Source: Streptomyces sp. NBC_00239 (GTDB lineage Bacteria > Actinomycetota > Actinomycetes > Streptomycetales > Streptomycetaceae). Taken from it: 64,000 nucleotides of DNA. Each line of letters opens with the position of its first letter. Positions within the stretch are counted from its first letter, which is position 1. The DNA lies in the NCBI RefSeq assembly GCF_036194065.1, contig NZ_CP108095.1:7502001-7566000 (forward strand), in the 5' to 3' direction. The notes under the pieces are model-generated. The model had not been told where the DNA came from and made no database searches. It was given only the letters and a program-made list of their open reading frames with translations. The translations under genes and the position numbers were made by a program. Shown piece by piece: positions 47,837 to 56,043 of the stretch.

Positions 47837-48036
47837 GCGAGGCTGGGGGCTGCCCGGCAGGGCGTTGTGCCTCGGCGCCGGCGGCGTTGGAGGTCGCGGC
47901 GCGGGGCGTTGCAGCCGTGGCGCGGCGGTAACGCAGGGTGATCGGGCGCGTGCCCGGGCGGCGCCGCAGGGCGGTGGCCGGCGGACGGAAATACCATGGG
48001 GACGGCGGGGGAGCCGGACGCACATCGGAGCGGCTC

Positions 48037-48867
48037 ATGACCTCGCGTCGTCCCCCGCGCTCGGCGAGCGCCGACGACCTGCTGGCCACGCTCGGCCGGC
48101 TCACCGCCCAGGCACGGGAGGGCGCGGAACTCCAGCGGGCGCGCGTGGAGCTGGCCGAGGCGCTCCAGCGCGAGATGCTGCCGGCCACCCTGCCCGAGGT
48201 ACCGGGCCTGCGCACCGCCGCCCGCTACATGCCGGCCCGGGAGGGCCTCGACATCGGCGGCGACTGGTTCGACGGCTTCCTGCTGCCCGAGGGCGCGCTC
48301 GGTTTCTCCATCGGCGACGTCCAGGGCCACGACGTCGAGGCCGCGGCCTTCATGGGGCAGATCCGGATCGGGCTGCGGGCGGTGGCCGCGGCCGCGGACG
48401 ACCCGGGAGAGGTCCTCAGCCGGGCCAACGACCTCCTCCTGTCCATCGACTGGAACCTCTTCGCGACCTGCACCTTCCTCCGTTTCGACCCGGAGACCTG
48501 GGAGCTCGAAAGCGCCCGCGCCGGCCACGTGCCCGCCGTCTGGGCGACCGTCGACGGCCGGTACGGCATCGTGGAGGACGACGGCGGGCTCCCCCTCGGC
48601 ATGCTGCCCGGCGGCGGCTACCCGGTGACCCGCCGCACCCTCCGCGAGGCGGGCGCCTGGGTCCTCCTCACGGACGGCGTGGTCGAGGGGCCCGCGTTCC
48701 CGATAGAGGTGGGGCTGGCCCAGGTGGCCCGCGTGGTCCGCGAGGGCGCCGGCGCCGAGCCCGAGGAGCTGGCCGCCGAGGTGATGAAGGTCGCCGACGC
48801 CACCGGCCACGCGGACGACGCCGCGGTCCTCGTCCTGCGCCACGACGCGGCGGCGCCCGCGCCGTAG
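48037..48867 (+). CDS. PP2C (SpoIIE-type) serine/threonine phosphatase
   Basis: 276 residues from ATG 48037 with GGAG at 48027. A short N-terminal coiled coil (ADDLLATLGRLTAQAREGAE) leads into a PP2C domain with RVELAEALQREMLPATLPEV, GGDWFDGFLL, SIGDVQGHDVEAAA and VLLTDGVVEG, including the metal-binding Asp residues. It has no GAF or PAS sensor domain. It is followed after 3 bp by a MASE1 membrane gene, so the sensor may be that separate protein. Likely target: a STAS anti-anti-sigma factor. Confidence 0.9.
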   Translation: MTSRRPPRSASADDLLATLGRLTAQAREGAELQRARVELAEALQREMLPATLPEVPGLRTAARYMPAREGLDIGGDWFDGFLLPEGALGFSIGDVQGHDVEAAAFMGQIRIGLRAVAAAADDPGEVLSRANDLLLSIDWNLFATCTFLRFDPETWELESARAGHVPAVWATVDGRYGIVEDDGGLPLGMLPGGGYPVTRRTLREAGAWVLLTDGVVEGPAFPIEVGLAQVARVVREGAGAEPEELAAEVMKVADATGHADDAAVLVLRHDAAAPAP

Positions 48868-48870
48868 CGC

Positions 48871-49866
48871 GTGTCACGCCGGGATCCGCGGCCGCCGCCG
48901 GTGTCTCATACGGTGGTGCGCACCGAGCGATGGCGAGGCCCCGCCACATCCCTGCTGTGGATCCTCGCCGTCGCGTTCGCCTACGGTGCGACCGGGCTCC
49001 TGGGCCTGCTCCAACGGGTCGAGGTCGCGGGCGCCGCCGTCACCCCGCTGTGGCTGCCCACCGGGATCGCGCTCGCCGCGCTGCTCACGCTGGGGCTGCG
49101 GATCTGGCCGGGGATCGCACTGGGCGCGGGCTTCGTCATCCACACGCTCAGCGCGTTCGAAGCCGTCGACTTCGCCATCGTCGCGGGCAACACCCTCGCG
49201 CCGATCGCCGCGTACGCGCTGCTGCGCCGGGCGGGTTTCCGCAACGAACTGGACCGGCTGCGGGACGGACTGGCGCTTGTCTTCCTGGGCGGCCTGCTGC
49301 CGATGCTGGTCAGCGCGACCGTCGGCACCTGGGTGCTCGTCCTCACCGACAACCTGCCCGCCGCCCGGAGCTGGCCGGTGTGGTGGGCCTGGTGGGCCGG
49401 CGACGCGATGGGAGTCCTGGTCGGCACGCCCCTGCTGCTCGTCCTGCGCAGGATCGGTCCGGTCCGCGACCCCTACCGGGCGGTGGAGGCGGCCGCACTC
49501 GTGGCCAGCGTCGTCCTGGTCACGCTGCTCGCCACCCGCAGCCCGCTGTCCGTGCTCTTCCTGGTCTTCCCGCTGCTGATCTGGGCCGCCGTGCGCTTCC
49601 AGCTCGCGGGCGCCGCGCCGTGCGTACTGATCGTGTCCGTGCTGTCGATCTCGGCGGCCATCGACCACGCCGGCCCGTTCGCCCGCCACACGCTCGCCGA
49701 AGTGATGGTCAACCTCCAGGCGCTCAACGGCTCCGCCGCGCTGACCGCGCTGCTGCTGTCAGCCCTGGTCACCGAGCAGAACAACGTCCGCCGGAAGATC
49801 GAACGGGCCTGCGAGGAGCTGGCCGAACTCGTCGCCCGCCTGCCCCGAGGCCGCTCCCCGGACTGA
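48871..49866 (+). CDS. MASE1-domain integral membrane protein
   Basis: 331 residues from GTG 48871, three bases after the phosphatase stop. About eight transmembrane helices with the MASE1 pattern (VAFAYGATGLLGLL, VTPLWLPTGIALAALLTLGL, WWAWWAGDAMGVLVGTPLLL) fill the protein, then a short cytoplasmic helix (NNVRRKIERACEELAELVARL). MASE1 is normally a sensor domain fused to kinases or cyclases; here it stands alone and is coupled to a PP2C gene, which suggests a two-protein membrane sensor-phosphatase. Confidence 0.87.
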   Translation: MSRRDPRPPPVSHTVVRTERWRGPATSLLWILAVAFAYGATGLLGLLQRVEVAGAAVTPLWLPTGIALAALLTLGLRIWPGIALGAGFVIHTLSAFEAVDFAIVAGNTLAPIAAYALLRRAGFRNELDRLRDGLALVFLGGLLPMLVSATVGTWVLVLTDNLPAARSWPVWWAWWAGDAMGVLVGTPLLLVLRRIGPVRDPYRAVEAAALVASVVLVTLLATRSPLSVLFLVFPLLIWAAVRFQLAGAAPCVLIVSVLSISAAIDHAGPFARHTLAEVMVNLQALNGSAALTALLLSALVTEQNNVRRKIERACEELAELVARLPRGRSPD

Positions 49867-49924
49867 CCGGGCGTACGGGCCGCCGCCGGTCGTACGGGGA
49901 CGACCGTACGGGCCGGTCGGGCCG

Positions 49925-50062
49925 ACCCGTACGACCCGTACAACCCGTACAACCCGTACGGGCCGACCCTTGCGTGCGAGCCGTACAACCCGTACGGCCC
50001 GACCCTCGCGTGCGACCCGTAGCACCCGTACGACCCGCAGCACGCCTACAACCCGTACGGCC
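49925..50062. repeat. ACCCGTAC-rich direct repeats
   Basis: Four tandem 9-mers (ACCCGTACG or ACCCGTACA) at 49925-49960 are followed by two diverged units of about 35 bp, each with CGTGCGA and ACCCGTAC. They lie between the MASE1 gene and the convergent binding-protein gene, with no clear hairpin terminator and no gene. Confidence 0.8.
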
Positions 50063-50081
50063 GGTCAATCCGACGTACGGG

Positions 50082-51002
50082 TCACTCCGGGGGATCCGCG
50101 GGCTCGGTGCTCCCGGGGGCGGGCCGCTTGGAGCCGAGGAGTTCCAGGGCCTCGGCGACCCGGCCGAAGAAGGCCGTGCACGCCGCCTCGCTGCACGGGA
50201 TCTCGGGGTTCCACGGCTCGACGGCCGCGCGGTCCGTGAGCGTGCGCCAGGCCGACACCCGCGCCAGATCGTGCGGCTGGACGGCGCTGCCCCGACAGTC
50301 GGCCAGCACGAGGTCCGCCCCCAGTGAGGCGGCCCGCTCCGCGTCGGCCGTCAGCCAGTTGACGCCGCCGCCCGCCGGCGGCTCGATCAGGTCCACCCCG
50401 AGCCGCGCCAGCCGGTGCAGGTCGGGCCAGGTGCCCGGACGCGCCAGGTGCACCGTGTCCGGACCGGCCGCGGACAGCGCCAGCACCCGCAGCCGTCCGG
50501 GGCCCGTCCCGGCCGCCGCCCGCACCGCCGACTCGGCGGTCGCGAGATCCGCGCCCGGTACGGGCACCTGCGCGCCGAGCGAACCGGCCAGCTCCGCGAA
50601 CCGCGCGAGGACCGAACCGAGCGGCTGAGCGCCGTCCACCGCCAGAGCCACCAGCGGCACCCCCAGCCGCCCCGCGACGGCCTCCGGGAGCGCGTACGGC
50701 CGCTCGCCGTCGTACGTGACGTCCACGACCAGATCCGGCCGGGCGTCCCGCAGGGCGGCCTCGTCGAGGACGTCGCCCGCCCCCGCGTAGCGGACGGGGA
50801 CGGCGGCGAGACCGCCCGCCTTGGCCGGGTCCAGCTCCGCCCCGTCGTGCCCCGACCCGTAGACCGCGACCGGCCGTACCCCCAGATCCCACAGCGCGGC
50901 CCCGGCCCGTACGTACGCCGCGATACGCAACGGACGGCTGCCCGCTGCCGCCGTCACGCCCCTGTCGTCGGTGAACCGCCATGCTGCTCCGTCGAACGCC
51001 AC
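50082..51002 (-). CDS. Periplasmic-binding-fold (BtuF/FhuD-like) protein without signal peptide
   Basis: 306 residues from GTG 51002 behind GAGGGGG. The two lobes of a class III metal-chelate binding protein are evident (RPLRIAAYVRAGAALWDLGV, DPAKAGGLAAVPVRYAG, ARPDLVVDVTYDG, PALVALAV-like strand near residue 125, VSAWRTLTDRAAVEPW). But there is no signal peptide or lipobox, and no ABC permease or ATPase gene nearby. It may act in the cytosol, or an upstream secretion signal may have been lost. Divergent from a GlxA-type regulator. Confidence 0.8.
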   Translation of the reverse strand: MAFDGAAWRFTDDRGVTAAAGSRPLRIAAYVRAGAALWDLGVRPVAVYGSGHDGAELDPAKAGGLAAVPVRYAGAGDVLDEAALRDARPDLVVDVTYDGERPYALPEAVAGRLGVPLVALAVDGAQPLGSVLARFAELAGSLGAQVPVPGADLATAESAVRAAAGTGPGRLRVLALSAAGPDTVHLARPGTWPDLHRLARLGVDLIEPPAGGGVNWLTADAERAASLGADLVLADCRGSAVQPHDLARVSAWRTLTDRAAVEPWNPEIPCSEAACTAFFGRVAEALELLGSKRPAPGSTEPADPPE

Positions 51003-51074
51003 GAAGACCCGCCCCCTCGCCCCGGCCGCACCCCTGCCCGGACCCTGTCCGGATTCCTGCCCCCACCTTGAAAC

Positions 51075-51113
51075 CCGGCCACGGGCGGCGCAAGAGCGCC
51101 CGCCCGTGGCCGG
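51075..51113. promoter_or_regulatory. 13-bp stem in a divergent promoter region
   Basis: A perfect 13-bp inverted repeat (51075-51087 with 51101-51113) stands between the divergent starts at 51002 and 51168. A terminator is not expected here, so it may be a large operator or a leader RNA structure. Confidence 0.5.
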
Positions 51114-51167
51114 ATCTGACAGAAAGCCGTCATTGCGGTCATCGGCGGCGCGGATGACCATGGACGC

Positions 51168-52151
51168 ATGCCTGCTCCCCGCCGTGTCGTCATCGCGGTC
51201 TTCGCCGATGTCGACCTCCTCGATGTCACCGGCCCCGCCGAGGTGTTCGCGCTGGCCAACCGCGAGACCGCCGGCCGCGCGGGCTACGAGGTGCAGCTGG
51301 CGGGACCGGCCCGCGGGCCGGTCACCACCTCGGCGGGGGTGCGGCTGATCGCCGACCTGTCCTTCGCCGAGGTCGGTGGAGTACTGGACACGCTGCTCGT
51401 GCCCGGCGCCGTCGACCCGGGACCCGGCGGTCCGGTGGCCCGGATCGACCGGGAGGTCGTGGACTGGGTGCGGGCGATCGCGCCCGAGGCCCGCCGGGTG
51501 GCGTCGGTGTGCGTGGGCGCGCACCTGCTGGCCGCCGCCGGGCTGCTCGACGGGAGGACGGCGACCACGCACTGGTCGACCGCCGCGCAGCTGGCGGCCG
51601 ACCACCCCGAGGTGACGGTGGACCCGGACCCGATCTTCCTGCGCTCCGGGAACGTCTGGACCGGGGCCGGGATCAGCGCCTGCATGGATCTCGCGCTGGC
51701 GCTGGTGGCCGAGGACCTGGGCGAGGAGGTCGCTCTCGCGGTCGCCCGGCAGCTGGTGATGTACCTCAAGCGCCAGGGCGGGCAGAGCCAGTTCTCGGTC
51801 CCGCTGAGCCGGCCCCCGGCCTCCCGCAGGGACATCGACGACCTGCGGATGTTCATCGCCGAACACCTTGACGGCGACCTGTCCGCGGCGGCCCTGGCGG
51901 TACGGATGCACCTGAGCGAACGTCACTTCGCCCGGGTGTTCCGCCAGGAGACCGGCACCAGCCCCGCCTCGTACGTGGAGGCGGTCCGGGTGGAGGCGGC
52001 CCGGCGTCTCCTGGAGGGCACCGACCAACCCCTCGACGGGGTCGCGGCCGCGTGCGGGTTCGGCTCCGTCGAAACCCTGCACCGGGCGCTGCGCAAGCAG
52101 ATCGGCACCTCCCCGGCGGCCTACCGCCGTCGCTTCCGCACCACCGGCTGA
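51168..52151 (+). CDS. GlxA-family regulator (DJ-1/PfpI domain plus AraC HTH), copy 1
   Basis: 327 residues from ATG 51168. The N-terminal DJ-1/PfpI-like domain (RVVIAVFADVDLLDVTGPAEVF, nucleophile elbow VASVCVGAHLLAAAGLLDG) is followed by an AraC-type DNA-binding domain (LSAAALAVRMHLSERHFARV, VAAACGFGSVETLHRALRK). The next gene on the same strand, 146 bp on, is an isochorismatase-like hydrolase, a pairing often seen for this regulator type, so that gene is its probable target. Confidence 0.9.
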   Translation: MPAPRRVVIAVFADVDLLDVTGPAEVFALANRETAGRAGYEVQLAGPARGPVTTSAGVRLIADLSFAEVGGVLDTLLVPGAVDPGPGGPVARIDREVVDWVRAIAPEARRVASVCVGAHLLAAAGLLDGRTATTHWSTAAQLAADHPEVTVDPDPIFLRSGNVWTGAGISACMDLALALVAEDLGEEVALAVARQLVMYLKRQGGQSQFSVPLSRPPASRRDIDDLRMFIAEHLDGDLSAAALAVRMHLSERHFARVFRQETGTSPASYVEAVRVEAARRLLEGTDQPLDGVAAACGFGSVETLHRALRKQIGTSPAAYRRRFRTTG

Positions 52152-52230
52152 CTCCCGGCCGGCCCTTCCGACGAGCACCGGGCGCCCGAGCGCCCCGGCG
52201 CGGCTTCGCCGTGCCCTCGTCCCGTCATCC

Positions 52231-52262
52231 CGTCACCCCGCCATTCCGTCACCCCGCCATTC
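52231..52262. repeat. Two tandem copies of a 16-bp unit in a leader
   Basis: CGTCACCCCGCCATTC occurs twice in a row, with diverged flanking units on both sides, in the leader of the isochorismatase-like gene. The same gene starts with a coding repeat giving TAPTAPTAPTAPTA. Confidence 0.85.
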
Positions 52263-52297
52263 CGCCATCCCGTCATCTCTTCGAAAAGGACACTCTG

Positions 52298-52990
52298 ATG
52301 ACCGCTTCCGCCACTGCTCCGACCGCCGCGACGGCCCCGACCGCTCCCACGGCCCCGACCGCTCCCACGGCCACGACCGCCGCGGCGTCCCCGACCCTGC
52401 GTGACGTGTCCGGTTTCGACGACCGGCTGCCCCGGCTCGCCGACGCCACCCTCATCATGATCGACTTCCAGAACACCTACCGCACCGGCGTCATGGCCCT
52501 CGAAGGCGCCGAGGAGGCCGTCGCGGCCGGCGCCCGCCTGCTGGCCGCCGCCCGCGCCGCCGGCACCCCGGTGGTCCACGTCGTCAACGACGGCGGCGAG
52601 AGCACCCCGTACGACATTCGCGCCGAGATCGGTTCCATCAGCCCCGAGGTCGCGCCGCGCGACGGGGAGCCCGTCGTCGTCAAGCAGGTCCCGAACGCGT
52701 TCCACGAGACCGGACTGGAGAAGACCCTGCGCGCTCTCGGGGCCGGCAGCGAACTCGTCCTCGCCGGCTTCATGACCCACATGTGCGTCACGTTCACCGC
52801 CGAAGGCGCCTTCCTCCGGGGCTACCGGCCCACCGTCGTCGCCGAGGCCACCGCCACCCGCCCGCTGGCCGCGCCCGACGGTTCCGTACTCCCCGCGGCC
52901 GCGCTCCAGGCGGCGGCCCTCACCACCATCGGCGACCTGTTCGGCCTGATCGCCCCCACCACGGCACACCTCATCAGCGCCGTCTCCTGA
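52298..52990 (+). CDS. Isochorismatase-like cysteine hydrolase
   Basis: 230 residues from ATG 52298 behind AAAAGGA. The first 30 residues are low-complexity Ala/Pro/Thr. The fold's triad is complete: Asp in IMIDFQNTYRTG, Lys in VVVKQVPNAF and Cys in GFMTHMCVTFTAEG. Related enzymes hydrolyse amide bonds of small molecules such as nicotinamide, or isochorismate ethers; the substrate here is unknown. Placed between two GlxA-type regulators. Confidence 0.88.
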   Translation: MTASATAPTAATAPTAPTAPTAPTATTAAASPTLRDVSGFDDRLPRLADATLIMIDFQNTYRTGVMALEGAEEAVAAGARLLAAARAAGTPVVHVVNDGGESTPYDIRAEIGSISPEVAPRDGEPVVVKQVPNAFHETGLEKTLRALGAGSELVLAGFMTHMCVTFTAEGAFLRGYRPTVVAEATATRPLAAPDGSVLPAAALQAAALTTIGDLFGLIAPTTAHLISAVS

Positions 52991-53035
52991 CCGCCGTCTC
53001 CTGAACCGCCGCCTCCTGCCCGGTCCGGGAGGGCG

Positions 53036-54022
53036 TCACGCGAACCGGCTTCGGTACTGCCGGGGGCTGAGGCCGGTCTCGCGGCGCATCAGGGCACGGA
53101 GGTTGGCGGTGGTGCCGAGCCCGCTGCGGCGCGCGACCACCTCCAGGCGGGACTCGCCGCGCTCGATCAACCGGCAGGCCAGGGAGACCCGTTCGCCGGT
53201 GAGCCAGGCCAGCGGCGTGGTGCCCAGCTGGGCCCGGAAGCGGCGGTGCAGCGTGGCCGGGCTGACCGCCGCACGCGCCGCGAGGTCGGACACCGACAGC
53301 GGCGCGTCCAGCCGCTCCTGGACCCAGGCCAGCAGCGGTGCGAGGGACTCGTCCGGCAGGTCCGGCAGCGGCCGTTCCACGAACTGCCGCTGTCCGCCGT
53401 CCCGGTGCGCCGCGAAGACCAGCCGCCGGCTCACCGCGTTGGCGACCTCCGCGCCGAAGTCGCGGCGGACCACGTGCAGTCCGAGATCGAGCGCGGCCGC
53501 ACTCCCCGCGGCGGTCAGGATGTCGCCGTCGTCCACGAACAGCACGTCCGATTCGAGGCGGACGGCGGGGAACCGGGTCCGGAACGACTCCGCCCACTGC
53601 CAGTGCGCGGTGGCCCGGCGCCCGTCGAGGACCCCGGCCTCGGCCAACGTGAAGGCACCGCTGCAGAACCCGAGGAGCCGCGCACCGCGCGCGTGCGCCC
53701 GCCGGACGGCGTCGAGCACGGCCGGGCGGCGCGGCACTTCGGTGTCGGGCCGGTTCGGGACGATCAGCGTGTCCGCCGCCTCGGCCGCCGCCAGGTCCGC
53801 GACGCCGGTGAGGGTGAAGAAACCGTCCCGCATCAGGGTGCGCGGCTCCGGCGAGCACAGCCGGAAGTCGTAGAGGGTGCGGCCGATCTCGGGTCGGCGC
53901 AGGCCGAAGATCTCGGTCGCGCAGCCGAGTTCGAACGGGTTGGAGTTCTCGTCGACGATGACGACGACCCGGTGCGGTCCGGCATCGGCGGTACCGCCGG
54001 CACGCGAGGATTCTTGCGACAT
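53036..54022 (-). CDS. GlxA-family regulator (DJ-1/PfpI domain plus AraC HTH), copy 2
   Basis: 328 residues from ATG 54022. DJ-1/PfpI-like domain with VVVIVDENSNPFELGCATEIF and the elbow LLGFCSGAFTLAEAGVLDG (Cys present), then AraC helices (LSVSDLAARAAVSPATLHRR, LEVVARRSGLGTTANLRALM). It is convergent with the isochorismatase-like gene and divergent from the cupin gene 52 bp away; the cupin gene is the more likely target. Confidence 0.9.
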   Translation of the reverse strand: MSQESSRAGGTADAGPHRVVVIVDENSNPFELGCATEIFGLRRPEIGRTLYDFRLCSPEPRTLMRDGFFTLTGVADLAAAEAADTLIVPNRPDTEVPRRPAVLDAVRRAHARGARLLGFCSGAFTLAEAGVLDGRRATAHWQWAESFRTRFPAVRLESDVLFVDDGDILTAAGSAAALDLGLHVVRRDFGAEVANAVSRRLVFAAHRDGGQRQFVERPLPDLPDESLAPLLAWVQERLDAPLSVSDLAARAAVSPATLHRRFRAQLGTTPLAWLTGERVSLACRLIERGESRLEVVARRSGLGTTANLRALMRRETGLSPRQYRSRFA

Positions 54023-54074
54023 GTGCGATTCATAGCACTCACGCCGGCCCCGCACCACGGCGAAGGATGAGGTC

Positions 54075-54485
54075 ATGAGCAACGAACCCATCGCCCTCGA
54101 CGAGGCCCTGGCCTCCTTCGACGTCCTGTGGAGCCCCCGTATCGTCACGCGGGTCAACGACTACGACGTCCGCATCGCCAAGGTCCGGGGCGAGCACGTC
54201 TGGCACGCCCACGACGACACCGACGAGTTCTTCCTCGTGCTCGACGGCGAACTGCGCATCGCGCTGCGCGGACCCGCGGGGGAGCGTACGGTCGTCCTCC
54301 CCAAGGGGGCCGTCTTCACCGTCCCCCGTGGCACGGAGCACCGGCCGTACGCTCCGTCCGGCGCGGCGATCCTGATGGTGGAGCCGGGTGGAACGCCGAC
54401 GGTGGGCGACCGCCACGACGCCGTCCCCGCCCACGTCGACGCCACAACGGGCCACCCCCTCACCCCTCGCCTCGCCGGCGCTTGA
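54075..54485 (+). CDS. Cupin-domain protein
   Basis: 136 residues from ATG 54075. Cupin motif 1 is visible as HVWHAHDDTDEFFLVLDGEL (ligands His, His, Glu) and motif 2 as PRGTEHRPYAPSGAAILM (His). It is a single small beta-barrel of unknown activity, possibly a sugar isomerase-like or dioxygenase-like cupin. Divergent from GlxA regulator copy 2. Confidence 0.87.
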   Translation: MSNEPIALDEALASFDVLWSPRIVTRVNDYDVRIAKVRGEHVWHAHDDTDEFFLVLDGELRIALRGPAGERTVVLPKGAVFTVPRGTEHRPYAPSGAAILMVEPGGTPTVGDRHDAVPAHVDATTGHPLTPRLAGA

Positions 54486-54622
54486 GGCGAACCGCGGCCT
54501 GAGCGGGCCGTATCCAGCCCCTCCGCGCGGCCTGAGCGGGCCATTCACCTTGGGGCGCCCCCCGCCTCGCCGGTGCCCGGGGCGCAACTTCCAGCCTTGC
54601 CGGTGCCCTGGGGCGCAACTTC

Positions 54623-54733
54623 CAGCCTCGCCGGCGTTTGAGGCGCGGGGTTTGGGGCGGAGCCCCAAGGCAACCCGGCTCCGCCGGGCACCGGGCTCCG
54701 CCCGGACCCGCGCCTCAAACGCCGGCGAGGCTG
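54623..54733. repeat. Palindromic intergenic element, copy 2 (inverted relative to copy 1)
   Basis: The same 27-bp terminal inverted repeats are at 54623-54649 and 54707-54733. The reverse complement of the interior differs from copy 1 at only a few bases. Flanking it in 54486-54844 are more fragments of the same family (CAGCCTTGCCGGTGCCCTGG, GGCGAGGCTGGAGGTTGTC), and no gene. Confidence 0.9.
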
Positions 54734-54844
54734 GAGGTTGTCCCGCGGGCAGCCGGCGAGGCTGGAGGTTGTCTGTCGGGCAGCCGGCGAGGGCTGACGC
54801 CGGCGGCCCCGGCCCCGCCGGCGGCAACACGGCCGGCGCGCGCG

Positions 54845-55057
54845 TCAGGCGCCGCTGTCGCCGAGGACGGTACCGGCGTAGGCGAGGTCGCCGATGTGGA
54901 CCGCGCGCCCGGTCAACGGCAGGAGCGCGTTCAGGGGGCAGCGCCCCGCGTGCTCGTGGTCGACCTCCCACTCGCCGACCGGCTCCGCGTCATGGCTGGT
55001 GCGTACGGTGAACAGGCGGCACGAGCACCCCTGGCACAGCAGCTGAGGTCCTTTCAT
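54845..55057 (-). CDS. Small Cys-rich hypothetical protein (70 aa)
   Basis: From ATG 55057 with a G-rich site upstream; a longer form from 55171 is possible. The N-terminus has LLCQGCSCRLF and a later HEHAGRC, together offering three or four Cys and two His for a zinc knuckle. No family recognised. It stands alone between the palindromic element and the TetR gene. Confidence 0.55.
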   Translation of the reverse strand: MKGPQLLCQGCSCRLFTVRTSHDAEPVGEWEVDHEHAGRCPLNALLPLTGRAVHIGDLAYAGTVLGDSGA

Positions 55058-55202
55058 GCCCGCCACCCCCCGACGGGGCAACGCGTCGACGGGTCCGTTT
55101 CCTGTGGTGAGGTTCTGGTGCGCACACAGATGATCATGTGTGGCCAAACGATTTTTCACCGCAGTAGGCACGCCCGGCGCGCCACAGCATCCCCCATTGG
55201 CC

Positions 55203-55949
55203 TCAGGAGCCCGCCGCGGCGATGTACGCGCCCGCCCGCGCGGCCGCCGCGGCCGCCGCCGCCGCGCGGGCGGCCGCGGCGTCGTCGAGGGGGGCGGCCG
55301 TGGTCAGCAGCCGGTAGTAGAGGGGGGCGGAGACGGCGCGGATCACCTCCTGTGCGTCGGTGCCCTCGGGCAGCTCGCCGCGCGCGACGGCTTCCCGTAC
55401 GCAGGGCGCCCACTCCTCGACCCGCGTCCGGTAGAAGCCGTGCAGGGCGTCGGCGGTCCGCGGGTCGGTGGCGGCGGCCGCGATCACGGCCTTGAAGAGC
55501 GAGCCCTGGCGCGGGTCGGCCAGCGTGCGGCACACCAGGTCCGCGTTGGCCCGCAGGTCCGCGTCGAGTGAGCCGGTGTCGGCGCGGGGAAGGGACTCCT
55601 CGGCCATCTGCGTCAGCAGGTCGGCGACCAGGCCGGCCGGAGTGCCCCAGCGCCGGTAGACGGTCGTCTTGCCGACCTCCGCACGCCGGGCGACCTCCGC
55701 GAGGTCCAGCCCGTCGAGCCCCGACTCCGTGAGCAGGTCGCCGGCGGTCCGCAGGACGGCCGCACGGACCCGAGCCGTCCGCCCGCCCGGCCGCCTGGCC
55801 CCCGGCCCGTTGCTGCCCTCCGAGGCTTCCGGAGCTTCCGGAGCCTGCGCCGCGTCCCGGGCCTCCCGGGCCTGCGCCGCCGACGGAGCCGCCGCCGCCC
55901 CCGGCCCCGGGCCCGCCGACGCGTCGTCCGTGCCACCCATCATCGTCAT
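55203..55949 (-). CDS. TetR-family transcriptional regulator
   Basis: 248 residues from ATG 55949 (ATG 55943 or 55940 also possible). A disordered Ala/Glu/Pro N-terminus of 55 residues precedes the TetR helix-turn-helix (VLRTAGDLLTESGLDGLDLA, VARRAEVGKTTVYRRWGTPA), followed by a helical ligand domain with TetR_C-like blocks. The C-terminus is a run of Ala. Divergent from an aldo/keto reductase gene across 94 bp that carries two matching 21-bp sites, so it presumably represses both. Confidence 0.9.
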   Translation of the reverse strand: MTMMGGTDDASAGPGPGAAAAPSAAQAREARDAAQAPEAPEASEGSNGPGARRPGGRTARVRAAVLRTAGDLLTESGLDGLDLAEVARRAEVGKTTVYRRWGTPAGLVADLLTQMAEESLPRADTGSLDADLRANADLVCRTLADPRQGSLFKAVIAAAATDPRTADALHGFYRTRVEEWAPCVREAVARGELPEGTDAQEVIRAVSAPLYYRLLTTAAPLDDAAAARAAAAAAAAARAGAYIAAAGS

Positions 55950-56022
55950 AACGGGACCCCAGTTCCATTAATCGCTCGCCGTTGCTACAGTGGCGTCATC
56001 TTAACGGGATCGCAGTACCGTT
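55949..56022. promoter_or_regulatory. Paired 21-bp operator sites between tetR-type and AKR genes
   Basis: Site 1 (55949-55969) and site 2 (56002-56022) both begin TAACGGGA and share CAGT and CC-TT, agreeing at 17 of 21 positions. Site 2 is also a dyad (AACGG at the left, CCGTT at the right). Site 1 overlaps the TetR start codon and site 2 lies 22 bp before the AKR start. Confidence 0.75.
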
Positions 56023-56043
56023 TGATCTGTCTGGGGGCACATC

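Noticed and set aside
47600..47940. Short coding frames within the palindromic element and its 31-bp units
   Set aside because: All frames are open on both strands because of the repeat; there is no start signal and no family match.
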